Origin: Hyphomicrobiales bacterium
GTDB taxonomy: Bacteria; Pseudomonadota; Alphaproteobacteria; Rhizobiales; Xanthobacteraceae
Assembly: GCA_017305715.1 (NCBI GenBank)
Contig: JAFKKG010000011.1
Span: 248,001-312,000, forward strand
DNA: 64,000 bases
Reading direction: 5' to 3'
Shown: positions 1 through 8,583 of the stretch, in pieces
Layout of the letters: every line of letters begins with the position of its first letter
Numbering within the stretch: the stretch's first letter is position 1
Position numbers and translations under genes: made by a program
The notes under the pieces: model-generated
Databases searched by the model: none
Seen by the model: only the letters and a program-made list of their open reading frames with translations
What the model was told of the DNA's origin: nothing

Positions 1-665
<665 letters not shown>

Positions 666-970
666 AGCGTTTTTCGGGCGAAGCGGAATCCGGTTTGCGT
701 TGAGAAATCGCGTCGGAAAAATAGCCCGTTTTTGTAACCAGGCCTGTCCCGCGTGCAGCGGGACGGGTTCCGGTTTGTGTCCAAAAATTTCCGTCACGCA
801 AAACGCGCGAACAAAACGCGTCAGAAAAAAGGCGTGTCAAATCACATCACGCGCGAGCTGTTTGATGTTTTGAAGTCTTCTTTTGGAAGCGCCTTGTTTT
901 GGACACGGCGCTTCCTTCCTGTCCTCCGCACATCCAGTACATCCATCAGTACATCAAGTGGGGACAGCAT
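666..970. other. Intergenic stretch with palindromic elements and leader of the DUF992 gene
   Basis: This 305-base gap contains no convincing gene. It begins with a short repeat-like segment (about 666-708, resembling a dispersed rhizobial element), then a GC hairpin at 743-767 (arms GTCCCGC / GCGGGAC, 5-nt loop), then AT-richer sequence. The last 90 bases form the leader of the DUF992 gene and hold a 9-bp inverted repeat at 885-915 and a short direct repeat CAGTACATC at 935 and 947. Confidence 0.5.
885..915 (+). promoter_or_regulatory. Hairpin in the leader of the first DUF992 gene
   Basis: Perfect 9-bp arms GGAAGCGCC (885-893) and GGCGCTTCC (907-915) enclose a 13-nt loop, 55 bases before the ATG at 971. 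No T-run follows, so it is not a standard terminator. It may be an mRNA-stabilising or regulatory hairpin; no known riboswitch was recognised. Confidence 0.4.
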
Positions 971-1498
971 ATGCTTTTCGTTAGACGCCTTACGACACTC
1001 GGCATCGCCATCGCGGCGCTGATCGCGCCGATCGCGAGCGCCGATGCGATGCCGCCGACGCGCGCCGGCATCCTGCAATGCCAGGGCGGCCAGAATGTCG
1101 GCTTTGTCGTCGGCTCCGTGACCAGCCTCGAATGCGTGTTCAAGAGCGAGGGCCGCCGGCCAGAACCCTATATCGCCACCGTGCGCCGCTTCGGCCTCGA
1201 TCTCGGCATCACCGCGCAGACGCAACTGGCCTGGGCGGTGAACGCACCGAACAGCCGGGTCAGCCGGGGCGACCTCGCCGGCAGCTATGGTGGCGTCGGC
1301 GCCAACGCGTCGGTCGGCATCGGCGGCGGCGGCAATTTCCTGGTCGGTGGTCCGGCCAATTCCTACGCCCTGCAACCGCTCAGCGTGCAGGGCCAGACCG
1401 GGCTGAACGTCGCCGCCGGGATTGCCGATCTCCAGCTCGAGCCGTTCCGCGGCTACGGCGCGCCGCGCCGGCACGGGCGCCGGCATCATCGCCGCTGA
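971..1498 (+). CDS. DUF992 family secreted protein (first of two)
   Basis: A 175-residue exported protein of the DUF992 family, whose function is unknown. The start is the ATG at 971 because GGGGA lies about 7 bases upstream and a signal peptide follows at once (basic MLFVRR, hydrophobic stretch, cleavage near ASADA). The mature part shows the family pattern: ILQCQGGQNVGFVVGS with a conserved cysteine, a second cysteine in LECVF, then glycine-rich FLVGGPANSYALQPLS and LNVAAGIADL. The C-terminus ends in an arginine/histidine-rich tail (RRHGRRHHRR) that its neighbour lacks. The two cysteines about 20 residues apart could form a periplasmic disulfide. A paralogue follows at 1767, so this is a local duplication separated by a terminator and a repeat. 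Confidence 0.8.
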   Translation: MLFVRRLTTLGIAIAALIAPIASADAMPPTRAGILQCQGGQNVGFVVGSVTSLECVFKSEGRRPEPYIATVRRFGLDLGITAQTQLAWAVNAPNSRVSRGDLAGSYGGVGANASVGIGGGGNFLVGGPANSYALQPLSVQGQTGLNVAAGIADLQLEPFRGYGAPRRHGRRHHRR

Positions 1499-1512
1499 AG
1501 ACAATTTTAAGG

Positions 1513-1541
1513 AAAAAGGTCCGCGAGAGCGGGCCTTTTTT
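1513..1541 (+). terminator. Rho-independent terminator of the first DUF992 gene
   Basis: A 10-bp stem (1515-1524 with 1529-1538, one T-G pair) with a GAGA tetraloop runs straight into six T residues, 15 bases after the stop codon. This is a textbook intrinsic terminator. Confidence 0.85.
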
Positions 1542-1546
1542 ATTGC

Positions 1547-1644
1547 CGTCATTCCGAGGCGCGAAGCGAACCCGGAATCTCGAGATTCCCCAACGCGCAA
1601 TTGTGCATCTGAGGTTCGATGCCGCGCATCGCCCCAGAATGACG
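1547..1644. repeat. Dispersed palindromic intergenic repeat (CGTCATTCCG family)
   Basis: The element starts with CGTCATTC and ends with the reverse complement GAATGACG, with further inverted sequence inside. The shape (CGTCATTCCGAGGCGCGAAGCGAACCCGGAATC...) is that of rhizobial REP-like intergenic palindromes. A shortened relative lies near 6898-6934. Confidence 0.65.
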
Positions 1645-1766
1645 GGAAGACCAAAATCTGGCACGGCGAACGATGTTGTGCCATAGAAAGGCGTACGCGC
1701 CCTTGGCTCGCGCTTTTGTTTTCTGTCCGCCTGCCGCATCACATCTTTTCAGCCGGAGATTTCTTC

Positions 1767-2249
1767 ATGCGCCGCTTCCTCCTCCTTGCCGCTACCGCCG
1801 CCACCCTGCTGGCCAGCTCGATCGCCGGCGCCCAGGCACAGCAGGTGCAAAGGGTGCAGGTCGGCGTGCTGGAATGCCGCGGCGGCGCCAGCATCGGCTT
1901 CGTCGTCGGCTCCGTGACCAATCTTGGCTGTGTCTTGCGCGCGGACGGCAGGCCAGAGGACCGCTATATCGCGACCATCCGCAAGGTGGGCCTGGATCTC
2001 GGCATCACCCAGGAATCCGCCTTGGCCTGGGGCGTGTTTGCACCGACGGCTCAGCTCGGGCCGGGCGATCTCTCCGGCAATTATGCGGGCGCGCAGGGCA
2101 GCGCGACGCTCGGCGTCGGCGTCGGCGGCAACGTGCTGGTCGGCGGTTCGGCGAATTCAATCGCCTTGCAGCCACTGAGCGTGCAGGGCCAGGTCGGCGT
2201 CAGCATTGCCGCCGGGCTGGAAAGCCTGGAGCTTCGCCCGGGGCGGTAA
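1767..2249 (+). CDS. DUF992 family secreted protein (second of two)
   Basis: A 160-residue paralogue of the protein encoded at 971. The ATG at 1767 is preceded by GGAG at 1754-1757 and opens a clear signal peptide (MRRFLLLAATAATLLASS, cleavage near AQA). The mature part repeats the DUF992 pattern: VGVLECRGGASIGFVVGS, a second cysteine in LGCVL, RYIATIRKVGLDLGIT, and the glycine-rich VLVGGSANSIALQPLS. It is close to its neighbour over the whole domain but lacks the basic C-terminal tail. Probably periplasmic or surface-associated; function unknown. Upstream lie the terminator and repeat, so it is transcribed separately from the first copy. Confidence 0.8.
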   Translation: MRRFLLLAATAATLLASSIAGAQAQQVQRVQVGVLECRGGASIGFVVGSVTNLGCVLRADGRPEDRYIATIRKVGLDLGITQESALAWGVFAPTAQLGPGDLSGNYAGAQGSATLGVGVGGNVLVGGSANSIALQPLSVQGQVGVSIAAGLESLELRPGR

Positions 2250-2402
2250 CGTCTCTCTATGGGGGACGGTTAGGTTCGGCGGCCCGCGCCTGCGTCACGA
2301 TGCAGCGCAGCAACTTTTTCTGACTTGCCAAATCGCACGCGCGGGCGGAGCATCTGAGCCGCCGACCCAATCATGGGCCGAGCTCCAACCAAGGAGGCGG
2401 CA

Positions 2403-4451
2403 ATGGGACAAGACGTTAGAAGTCCCCGAGGTCCACGGTGCATTGCGCTGGTGGGCCCTTTCCAGAGCGGTAAAACCACACTTCTAGAAGCCATATTGGC
2501 GCGAACGGGCGCCATCAAGAATGCCGGCAGCGTCGAGGCCGGAACTTCGGTCGGCGATTCCAGCCCCGAGGCGCGCCACCACAAGATGGGCGTGGCCTTG
2601 AGCGCCGCCACCACGACCTTCATGGGCGACAGCTACACCTTCATCGATTGTCCCGGCTCGATCGAGTTCGCGCACGACATGCGCGCCGCGCTGCCGGCGG
2701 TCGATGCCGCGATCGTGGTCTGCGAGGCGGATGAAAGGAAGTTGCCGCAACTGCAGATCATCCTGCGCGAGCTCGAGGAATTGGGCATTCCGCGCTTTTT
2801 GTTCCTGAACAAGATCGACAAGGCCAACAAGCGCATCCGCGAAACCCTGGCGACGCTGCAGCCGGCCTCGCGCGTGCCGTTGGTGTTGCGCCAGATTCCG
2901 ATCTGGAACGGCGAATTGATCGAGGGCTTCGTCGATCTCGCGCTGGAGCGCGCCTTCGTCTACCGCGAACACAAGCCTTCGGAAGTCGTCGCGCTGGATG
3001 GCGGCAATCTCGACCGCGAGAAGGAAGCCCGCTTTTCGATGCTGGAAAAGCTCGCCGACCACGACGACGTGCTGATGGAGCAGTTGCTGGAAGACATCCA
3101 GCCGCCGCGCGATGCGGTGTTCGACGATCTGGCGCGCGAACTGCGCGAAGGCCTGATCTGCCCGGTGCTGCTCGGAGCCGCCAGCCGCGAAAACGGCGTG
3201 CTGCGGCTGATGAAGGCGCTTCGGCATGAGGCGCCTGGCGTCGCCGACACCGTCAAGCGTCTCGGCGCATCGGCGGGGAAGGATGCGCTGGCTTATGTGT
3301 TCAAGACCATGCATCTGCAGCATGGCGGCAAGCTGTCGCTGGTGCGGCTGCTCGCCGGGCACCTGGACGACGGTGCGACGCTGCAATCCTCGTCCGGCGA
3401 AACCGGGAGGGTTTCGGGCATCCTCGCGGTCAGCGGCGGGCACGAGAGCAAGCGGGCGGCGGCGGAAGCCGGCGAAACCGTAGCGCTCGGCAAGCTCGAT
3501 GCGATCAAGACCGGCGACACGCTCTCGGGCGGCAAGACCGCGCCGGCCTCGCTCGCGCGGGTCGAACCGACGCCGCCGGTGCTGGCGATGTCGCTGGCGG
3601 CGAACGATCGCAAGGACGACGTCAAGCTGGGCCAGGCGCTGCTGCGGTTGAACGAGGAGGACCCGTCCCTTTCGATGATCCACAATACCCAGACCCACGA
3701 CATCGTGCTGTGGGGGCAGGGCGAGATGCATCTGCGCGTCGCGCTCGAGCGCCTCAAGGACCGCTTCGGCGTTAACGTCAAATCGCACGCGCCGGCGATC
3801 GGCTATCAGGAGACGATCCGCAAATCGATCACGCAACGCGGACGCCACAAGAAGCAGTCCGGCGGCCATGGCCAGTTCGGCGACGTGGTGCTGGAAATCC
3901 AGCCGATGCCGCGCGGCTCCGGTTTTGAATTCCACGAAAAGGTGGTCGGCGGTGCGGTACCGCGCAACTATATCGGCGCGGTGGAGGAGGGCGTGATCGA
4001 CAGCCTGGCGCGCGGGCCGCTCGGCTTCCCCGTCATCGACATCCACGTCACCCTGACCGACGGCTCCTATCACAGCGTCGATTCGTCCGATCTTGCGTTC
4101 CGCACCGCGGCGCGGATCGGCATGAGCGAGGCGCTGCCGCAGTGCCAGCCGGTGCTGCTGGAGCCGATCCATATGGTGGAGATCGTTTGTCCGACGGAAG
4201 CCACGGCAAAGATCAACGCCATCCTGTCGGCGCGGCGCGGCCAGATCCTCGGCTTCGACACCCGCGAGGGCTGGGCCGGGTGGGATTGCGTCCGCGCCAC
4301 CATGCCGGAAGCCGAGATCGGCGATCTCATCGTCGAGCTGAGATCGGCCACCGCCGGCGCCGGCGGTTTTACCCGGCAGTTCGACCGCATGGCCGAAGTC
4401 ACCGGCCGCGCCGCCGACCAGATCATCGCCGCGCATCGCGTCGCGGCGTGA
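2403..4451 (+). CDS. Elongation factor G-like translational GTPase
   Basis: A 682-residue GTPase of the EF-G superfamily, from the divergent branch usually annotated as 'elongation factor G-like protein'. The start is the ATG at 2403, since AGGAGG (2392-2397) sits 5 bases upstream; an ATG at 2373 lacks such a site. The G domain shows the P-loop GPFQSGKT (residues 18-25), the DxxG equivalent DCPGSIEF and the guanine-binding NKID. Later domains contain the EF-G-like GHGQFGDVVLEI and a C-terminal RGQILGFDTREGW segment. The true fusA normally lies in the str operon with rpsL, rpsG and tuf, none of which is here, so this is a paralogue. Whether it moves ribosomes or plays an accessory role such as recycling cannot be told. 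It stands alone on its strand. Confidence 0.88.
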   Translation: MGQDVRSPRGPRCIALVGPFQSGKTTLLEAILARTGAIKNAGSVEAGTSVGDSSPEARHHKMGVALSAATTTFMGDSYTFIDCPGSIEFAHDMRAALPAVDAAIVVCEADERKLPQLQIILRELEELGIPRFLFLNKIDKANKRIRETLATLQPASRVPLVLRQIPIWNGELIEGFVDLALERAFVYREHKPSEVVALDGGNLDREKEARFSMLEKLADHDDVLMEQLLEDIQPPRDAVFDDLARELREGLICPVLLGAASRENGVLRLMKALRHEAPGVADTVKRLGASAGKDALAYVFKTMHLQHGGKLSLVRLLAGHLDDGATLQSSSGETGRVSGILAVSGGHESKRAAAEAGETVALGKLDAIKTGDTLSGGKTAPASLARVEPTPPVLAMSLAANDRKDDVKLGQALLRLNEEDPSLSMIHNTQTHDIVLWGQGEMHLRVALERLKDRFGVNVKSHAPAIGYQETIRKSITQRGRHKKQSGGHGQFGDVVLEIQPMPRGSGFEFHEKVVGGAVPRNYIGAVEEGVIDSLARGPLGFPVIDIHVTLTDGSYHSVDSSDLAFRTAARIGMSEALPQCQPVLLEPIHMVEIVCPTEATAKINAILSARRGQILGFDTREGWAGWDCVRATMPEAEIGDLIVELRSATAGAGGFTRQFDRMAEVTGRAADQIIAAHRVAA

Positions 4452-4463
4452 TGTTTAAGGTTC

Positions 4464-4550
4464 GTCATGGCCGGGCTTGTCCCGGCCATCCACGTCTTTC
4501 TTGGCTATCGAAACCAAGACGTGGATGCCCGGCACAGGGCCGGGCATGAC
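4464..4550. repeat. Dispersed inverted repeat (GTCATGGCCGGG family)
   Basis: Two 35-base arms (4464-4498 and 4516-4550) are reverse complements with only a few mismatches, around a 17-base centre. The arms start GTCATGGCCGGGCTTGTCCC and end CCACGTCTT. This is a common intergenic palindrome type in Bradyrhizobiaceae. Its place after the EF-G-like gene means it may also end or stabilise that transcript. A fragment of the same motif (CCCGGC...GCCGGG) occurs at 19851. Confidence 0.7.
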
Positions 4551-4663
4551 TCGTGAATCTCTATTTCTCGGGGCGCATTCCAATCCCAGCCGCGTCGTGC
4601 TGCTTCCCAATCAGCCGCTTTCATGAACACTGTTGCCTGTGAAACGGGACTGATTTCCAGCCG

Positions 4664-5296
4664 ATGCTTGATTCACGCCGCAACGTTGCCCTGGCCTGTG
4701 CGCTGAGCGCGCTGGCCGGCTATGTCGACGGCATCGGCTATTTGCATCTCGGCGGCCTGTTCGTCTCGTTCATGAGCGGCAACTCGACACGGATGGGGGT
4801 CAGCCTGGCGCATGGGCATTGGCAAACCGCGGCCGAAGCGTTCGGATTGATCGCGCTGTTCGTGGCCGGGGCCGCCGCCGGCAGCCTGATCGTGCTCGGC
4901 CGCGGCCCGCATCGCCAGCCGCTTGTGCTGCTGGCGGAAGCGCTGCTGCTGGCCGCTGCCGCGCTCGCATATTCCACGGGCCAATCCAATGTGGCGATCG
5001 GCGCCATCGTGCTGGCGATGGGGCTGGAGAACGCCGTGTTCCAGATCGACGGTGGCGCCGGGCTCGGCCTCACCTATGTCACCGGTGCGCTGGTCAAGGT
5101 CGGCCAGCTCATCGCGGCGGCGCTGAGCGGCGGGGCGCGCTGGGCGTGGGCGCCCAATTTGCTGCTATGGGCGGCGCTGGTCGCGGGGTCGGTGGGCGGC
5201 GCGCTCGCCTATGCCTGGGTCAATCTCGGCGCGATCTGGCTGGCGGCTGCGGCCGCGTTGGCCCTGAGCGGGATGGTTGCCGTCACCGCGAGATAG
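4664..5296 (+). CDS. DUF1275 (YoaK-type) integral membrane protein
   Basis: A 210-residue protein made almost wholly of hydrophobic helices (about six membrane segments). The N-terminus has the DUF1275 signature: ALAGYVDGIGYLHLGGLFVSFMSGNSTRMG, with the conserved AGYVD and MSGN-T motifs. Proteins of this family are inner-membrane proteins of unknown transport role. The ATG at 4664 is the natural start because the signature begins 15-20 residues later. The aroE-like gene follows 50 bases downstream on the same strand, so the two may be co-transcribed, but no functional link is known. Confidence 0.8.
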   Translation: MLDSRRNVALACALSALAGYVDGIGYLHLGGLFVSFMSGNSTRMGVSLAHGHWQTAAEAFGLIALFVAGAAAGSLIVLGRGPHRQPLVLLAEALLLAAAALAYSTGQSNVAIGAIVLAMGLENAVFQIDGGAGLGLTYVTGALVKVGQLIAAALSGGARWAWAPNLLLWAALVAGSVGGALAYAWVNLGAIWLAAAAALALSGMVAVTAR

Positions 5297-5346
5297 CATT
5301 GACTTGCCGCATTGACTTGGACGCCGGCTTGGCCGAATTGACTGCC

Positions 5347-6189
5347 ATGACAAGTACAACCAGACCCCCCGCCGCGTGCCTGATCGGATGGCCGGCCGCG
5401 CATTCGCGCTCGCCGCTGATCCATCATTACTGGTTGCGGACGCTCGGCATCGAAGGCGGCTACGTCATCGAAGCCGTGCCGCCCGACGAGTTCGGGGATT
5501 TCGTGTTCCGGCTGTCGCTGCGCGGCTTCGTCGGCGCCAACGTCACCATTCCGCACAAGGAGCGCGCGCTCGCCTTGTCGAAGCCGGACGCGCGCGCCCG
5601 CGCGGTCGGCGCCGCCAACACGCTGTGGTTTGCCGACGGCGAACTCCGCTCGACCAACACCGACGTCGAAGGTTTCATCAACAATCTCGACGCCTGCGCG
5701 CCCGGATGGGACAAGGCCGAGGATGCACTGGTGCTCGGCGCAGGCGGTGCGGCGCGTGCGGTGCTGTTCGGATTGATCGAACGCGGCATCAAGCGCATCC
5801 ATCTGGCCAACCGGACCGCGGCGCGCGCGCGCGCGCTGGCGGATCAATTCGGCGCCAGCGTGTTGCCGGCGCAATGGGATGCGGTGGATGCATTGCTGCC
5901 ACGCGCGGGACTTTTGGTGAACACGACTTCGCTCGGCATGCACGGCCAGCCCGCGCTGGAACTCGATGCCGCGCGCCTGCCGCAGAATGCGGTGGTCAAT
6001 GATCTGGTTTATGTGCCGCTGCAAACGCCGTTGCTGGCGGCCGCGGGTGCGCGTGGATTGCAGACCGCCGATGGGCTCGGCATGCTGCTGCACCAGGCGG
6101 TGCGCGGCTTTGAATTGTGGTTCGGCAAGCGGCCGCAAGTCACATCAGAACTTCGTGCGCTCGTCGAAGCCGATCTCAAAAAAGCTTGA
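5347..6189 (+). CDS. aroE: Shikimate dehydrogenase (AroE family)
   Basis: A 280-residue enzyme that reduces 3-dehydroshikimate to shikimate with NADPH in aromatic amino-acid synthesis. The substrate-binding half shows HSRSPLIHHYW and NVTIPHKE, whose lysine is the catalytic residue, then the partner aspartate in NTDVEG. The nucleotide-binding half has GAGGAARAV and the NRT motif that reads the NADPH phosphate. The end carries DGLGMLLHQA as in AroE. The start is the ATG at 5347; the frame is open far upstream but overlaps the DUF1275 gene and is not coding there. The usual alphaproteobacterial maf-aroE-coaE-dnaQ neighbours are absent, so this may be a second, paralogous AroE with an altered substrate range. 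Confidence 0.88.
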   Translation: MTSTTRPPAACLIGWPAAHSRSPLIHHYWLRTLGIEGGYVIEAVPPDEFGDFVFRLSLRGFVGANVTIPHKERALALSKPDARARAVGAANTLWFADGELRSTNTDVEGFINNLDACAPGWDKAEDALVLGAGGAARAVLFGLIERGIKRIHLANRTAARARALADQFGASVLPAQWDAVDALLPRAGLLVNTTSLGMHGQPALELDAARLPQNAVVNDLVYVPLQTPLLAAAGARGLQTADGLGMLLHQAVRGFELWFGKRPQVTSELRALVEADLKKA

Positions 6190-6251
6190 GCGGAATAACG
6201 TAGCCGGATTGGGGTCCCAATGGTCAGGTAGCGCCTACCGGAGACTCCCTC

Positions 6252-6890
6252 ATGCCGAAGAATCTGTCCAAGCCCCCGTCCAGCCTCATTCGCCCGCTGT
6301 TCGCCGTCGCGATGGTGGCAGCCTCCACGATCTATGCCATCGCCCAGCAGCCGCCTTCGCCGACGCGGGTTCGCGGCACCATCGAAGCCGTTGACGGCGA
6401 CATGCTCGCGGTGAAGTCACGCAGCGGCGAGGATTTCAAGCTGCACATGGCCAAGGATGTGAACCTGCTCGGCATCACCAGGATTTCACTGTCCGACATC
6501 AAGGTCGGCTCCTTCATCGGCACCACGACGGTTCCGGGACCTGACGGCGCCAACAACGCGGTCGAGGTGCATGTGTTCCCGGAGAACATGCGCGGCACCG
6601 GCGAAGGCTCGCGGCCGTTCGACCTGCGCCCCAACAGCTCCATGACCAACGCGACCGTGGATCAGTCCGTCGTCGGCAATGACGGTCACACGCTGTTGGT
6701 CAAGTACAAGGACGGCGAGAAAAAGGTTCTGGTCTCGCCGGAAACGCCGGTCGTCACCTATGTCCCGGCAGACAAATCCGAGCTGAAGGCCGGCGCCAAG
6801 GTGATCGCCTTCTTCAAGAAGCTGCCGGACGGCTCTTTCGAGGCCAACCGGATCAATGTCGGCCTCAACGGGCTGACGCCGCCGATGTGA
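6252..6890 (+). CDS. Periplasmic protein of unknown function, first of a tandem pair
   Basis: A 212-residue exported protein. An N-terminal signal sequence (hydrophobic stretch around residues 12-27, cleavage near AIA/QQPP) is followed by an all-beta-looking domain: TRVRGTIEAVDGDMLAVKSRSGEDFKLHM resembles the DUF5666-type fold often seen in secreted proteins. A middle segment, RPNSSMTNATVDQSV, and the closing VGLNGLTPPM are shared nearly word for word with the next gene. No catalytic motif is recognised. The two copies, 115 bases apart, are clearly a tandem duplication. Confidence 0.7.
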   Translation: MPKNLSKPPSSLIRPLFAVAMVAASTIYAIAQQPPSPTRVRGTIEAVDGDMLAVKSRSGEDFKLHMAKDVNLLGITRISLSDIKVGSFIGTTTVPGPDGANNAVEVHVFPENMRGTGEGSRPFDLRPNSSMTNATVDQSVVGNDGHTLLVKYKDGEKKVLVSPETPVVTYVPADKSELKAGAKVIAFFKKLPDGSFEANRINVGLNGLTPPM

Positions 6891-6897
6891 CGCGAAG

Positions 6898-6934
6898 CGT
6901 CGTTTCCGGGTTCGCTTCGCGCCCCGGAATGACG
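6898..6934. repeat. Short palindromic element between the tandem paralogues
   Basis: TCCGGG (6905-6910) and CCCGGA (6923-6928) form a hairpin within a sequence that ends GGAATGACG, as in the repeat at 1547-1644. It lies just after the stop codon at 6890 and could act as a transcript end, though no T-run follows. Confidence 0.5.
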
Positions 6935-7005
6935 AAGCTGGAATAGCTACCCCCCTCCGGTGTTGGCGTTGTGGGACGCTGGAACACATTGGAAGGGATA
7001 TCCCC

Positions 7006-7629
7006 ATGCGGACGACGTCACGCCTGCTCGCTGCTTCACTGACATTGGTCTCCTTGCTCGGCGCCGTCGCCTGGGCGCAACAGCCGCCGGCACCGACGGT
7101 GCGTATCCGTGGTGCGATCGAGGCCGTTGACGGCAATGTTCTCTCGATCAAGACGCGCGAGGGCGCCGACGTGAAAGTGAAAATGACCGATAACGTCGCG
7201 GTGTTTGCGGTCGTGAAGACCGAACTGTCCGAGATCAAGGAAGGGTCGTACATCGGCGTCACGGCAATGCCGGAGCCGGATGGCACCCAGAAGGCCGTCG
7301 CGGTGCATATTTTCCCTGAAAGCCAGCGCGGCGCTGCCGAAGGTTTCCGGCCCTGGGATGCGCGCCCGAACTCGACCATGACCAACGCCACCGTCGCCCA
7401 GACCGTGAAGGGCACCGACGGCCAGAACATTCTGGTCAAGTACAAGGACGGCGAAAAGAAAGTCGTCGTTCCGCCGGAGACCCCGATCGTCACCTTCGTC
7501 GCGAGCGACAAGTCGGAGGTCAAGCCGGGCGCCAAGCTCATCATCTTCGGCGCGGCGAAGAAGGACGACGGCACGCTGGAAGCCAACCGCGTCAATGTCG
7601 GCCGCGACGGGATCACGCCGCCGATGTGA
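7006..7629 (+). CDS. Periplasmic protein of unknown function, second of a tandem pair
   Basis: A 207-residue paralogue of the protein encoded at 6252. It starts with a signal peptide (MRTTSRLLAASLTLVSLLGAVAWA, cut before QQPPAP) and repeats the same plan: VRIRGAIEAVDGNVLSIKTREG, a hydrophobic-charged middle, RPNSTMTNATVAQTV, KYKDGEKKVVVPPETPIVTFV and a final VGRDGITPPM. The shared motifs are spaced identically in both copies. Likely periplasmic; no enzyme motif or metal-binding cluster is evident. Both copies may bind the same ligand, or one may be specialised. Confidence 0.7.
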   Translation: MRTTSRLLAASLTLVSLLGAVAWAQQPPAPTVRIRGAIEAVDGNVLSIKTREGADVKVKMTDNVAVFAVVKTELSEIKEGSYIGVTAMPEPDGTQKAVAVHIFPESQRGAAEGFRPWDARPNSTMTNATVAQTVKGTDGQNILVKYKDGEKKVVVPPETPIVTFVASDKSEVKPGAKLIIFGAAKKDDGTLEANRVNVGRDGITPPM

Positions 7630-7953
7630 CGGCGCAACTGTCGTCCGCGCCCACCGCCCATTCGTTGCGGATGCCGGTTGGCTTCACTGCCGGTCATCGG
7701 CGACATATCTCCAGCATTTCCAAAGAGAAAAACCAGCCTTTCCAAAAGACGCGCGGCCAACGATGGCGCAAGGTTTCCTGGCTTCGGCGCGGGTCGGTTG
7801 CGCTCGGCTGTGACCGGTTTTCGGAAGGCGTCAAAGCCGACGCACGGAGTCGTTGGCTTCGATCGAACGATGTCGAAAAGCCGACGGCTACGCGGTCGCG
7901 GCGGATTCGTCGTCACGGGCAGCTCGCGTCATCGCTGTAACAAGGAGGTCAGG
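7630..7953. other. Intergenic stretch before the OsmC-like gene
   Basis: A gap of 324 bases. The OsmC-like frame is open back to about 7678, but the perfect ribosome-binding site at 7942 places the start at 7954, and the upstream translation is rich in arginine and lysine with no recognisable domain. No RNA gene, terminator or clear promoter was recognised here. Confidence 0.4.
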
Positions 7954-8466
7954 ATGTCCAATCTGAGGGCACGCGGGGCGCTGGACCGGGCCCGTCACTT
8001 GTTTTTGGAGCGTCCGACTGTCGCCCGCAAACCGAACGCATCCGCCACGGCGGTTTGGCAGGACGGGCTGCGATGCCAAATTGCAGGATCTGGAGGAGAA
8101 ACAGCGGTCACCGACATGCCGGCTTCAATGGGTGGCGATGGCACTGGCCCCAATCCCGGCTGGTTGCTGCGGGCTTCGATGGCTGCCTGCGCTGCAACGG
8201 CGATCGCGATGCGGGCCGCCACGCTTGGCATCGAGCTGAGGTCTCTGTCGGTAGCCGTTCACAGCGAGTCGGATGCCCGCGGCCTGGTTGGTATCGATGG
8301 CGTTTCGACGGCGCTGTCCGCGATGAGGATGTCCGTCGAGATCGGTGCCGACAGCACGTCTCGGGAACAGCTCTGCGAGCTTGCCCGATGGGGCGAGGCG
8401 CAATCGCCCGTCGGCAGTACCTTGCGCGACCGGCCGCCAGTGTCGCTTGAAATTTTTGTGGTCTAG
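7954..8466 (+). CDS. OsmC-like protein with an altered second active-site position
   Basis: A 170-residue protein resembling the OsmC/Ohr superfamily, small cytoplasmic proteins that reduce organic hydroperoxides with two cysteines. The start is fixed by AAGGAGGT (7942-7949), a full match to the anti-Shine-Dalgarno sequence, 4 bases before ATG. The central helix PGWLLRASMAACAATAIAMRA carries the first conserved cysteine. Where most relatives have a second cysteine before PV (CPV), this protein reads SPVGSTL, with serine. It therefore may not work as a classical two-cysteine peroxidase; some OsmC-like proteins have other, unknown roles. It is followed by the convergent FMN oxidase gene. Confidence 0.72.
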   Translation: MSNLRARGALDRARHLFLERPTVARKPNASATAVWQDGLRCQIAGSGGETAVTDMPASMGGDGTGPNPGWLLRASMAACAATAIAMRAATLGIELRSLSVAVHSESDARGLVGIDGVSTALSAMRMSVEIGADSTSREQLCELARWGEAQSPVGSTLRDRPPVSLEIFVV

Positions 8467-8583
8467 CGCCCGCGATATCCGCGGAGACAGACCGGCGCGT
8501 CTTGCGCGCCACTTTCCCCCACCTCCGCCGAAAGGCTTCGGCGAACAGAGGGGAGAAGGGAAGCGGGAACGCCGCGACGCGAC

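Noticed and set aside
743-767. Terminator of the aminotransferase gene
   Set aside because: The stem is good but lies about 80 bases after the stop and has no T-run, so it is kept only as a hairpin in the gap description.
2484-4436. A 650-codon minus-strand frame opposite the EF-G-like gene
   Set aside because: The plus-strand frame has all GTPase motifs; the minus translation is low-complexity and rich in R, D and H.
4819-5346. Upstream in-frame extension of aroE (176 codons)
   Set aside because: It overlaps the DUF1275 gene in another frame, and AroE homology begins only after the ATG at 5347.
7678-7953. Longer start for the OsmC-like gene
   Set aside because: A perfect AAGGAGGT lies just before the ATG at 7954, and the upstream translation has no recognisable domain.
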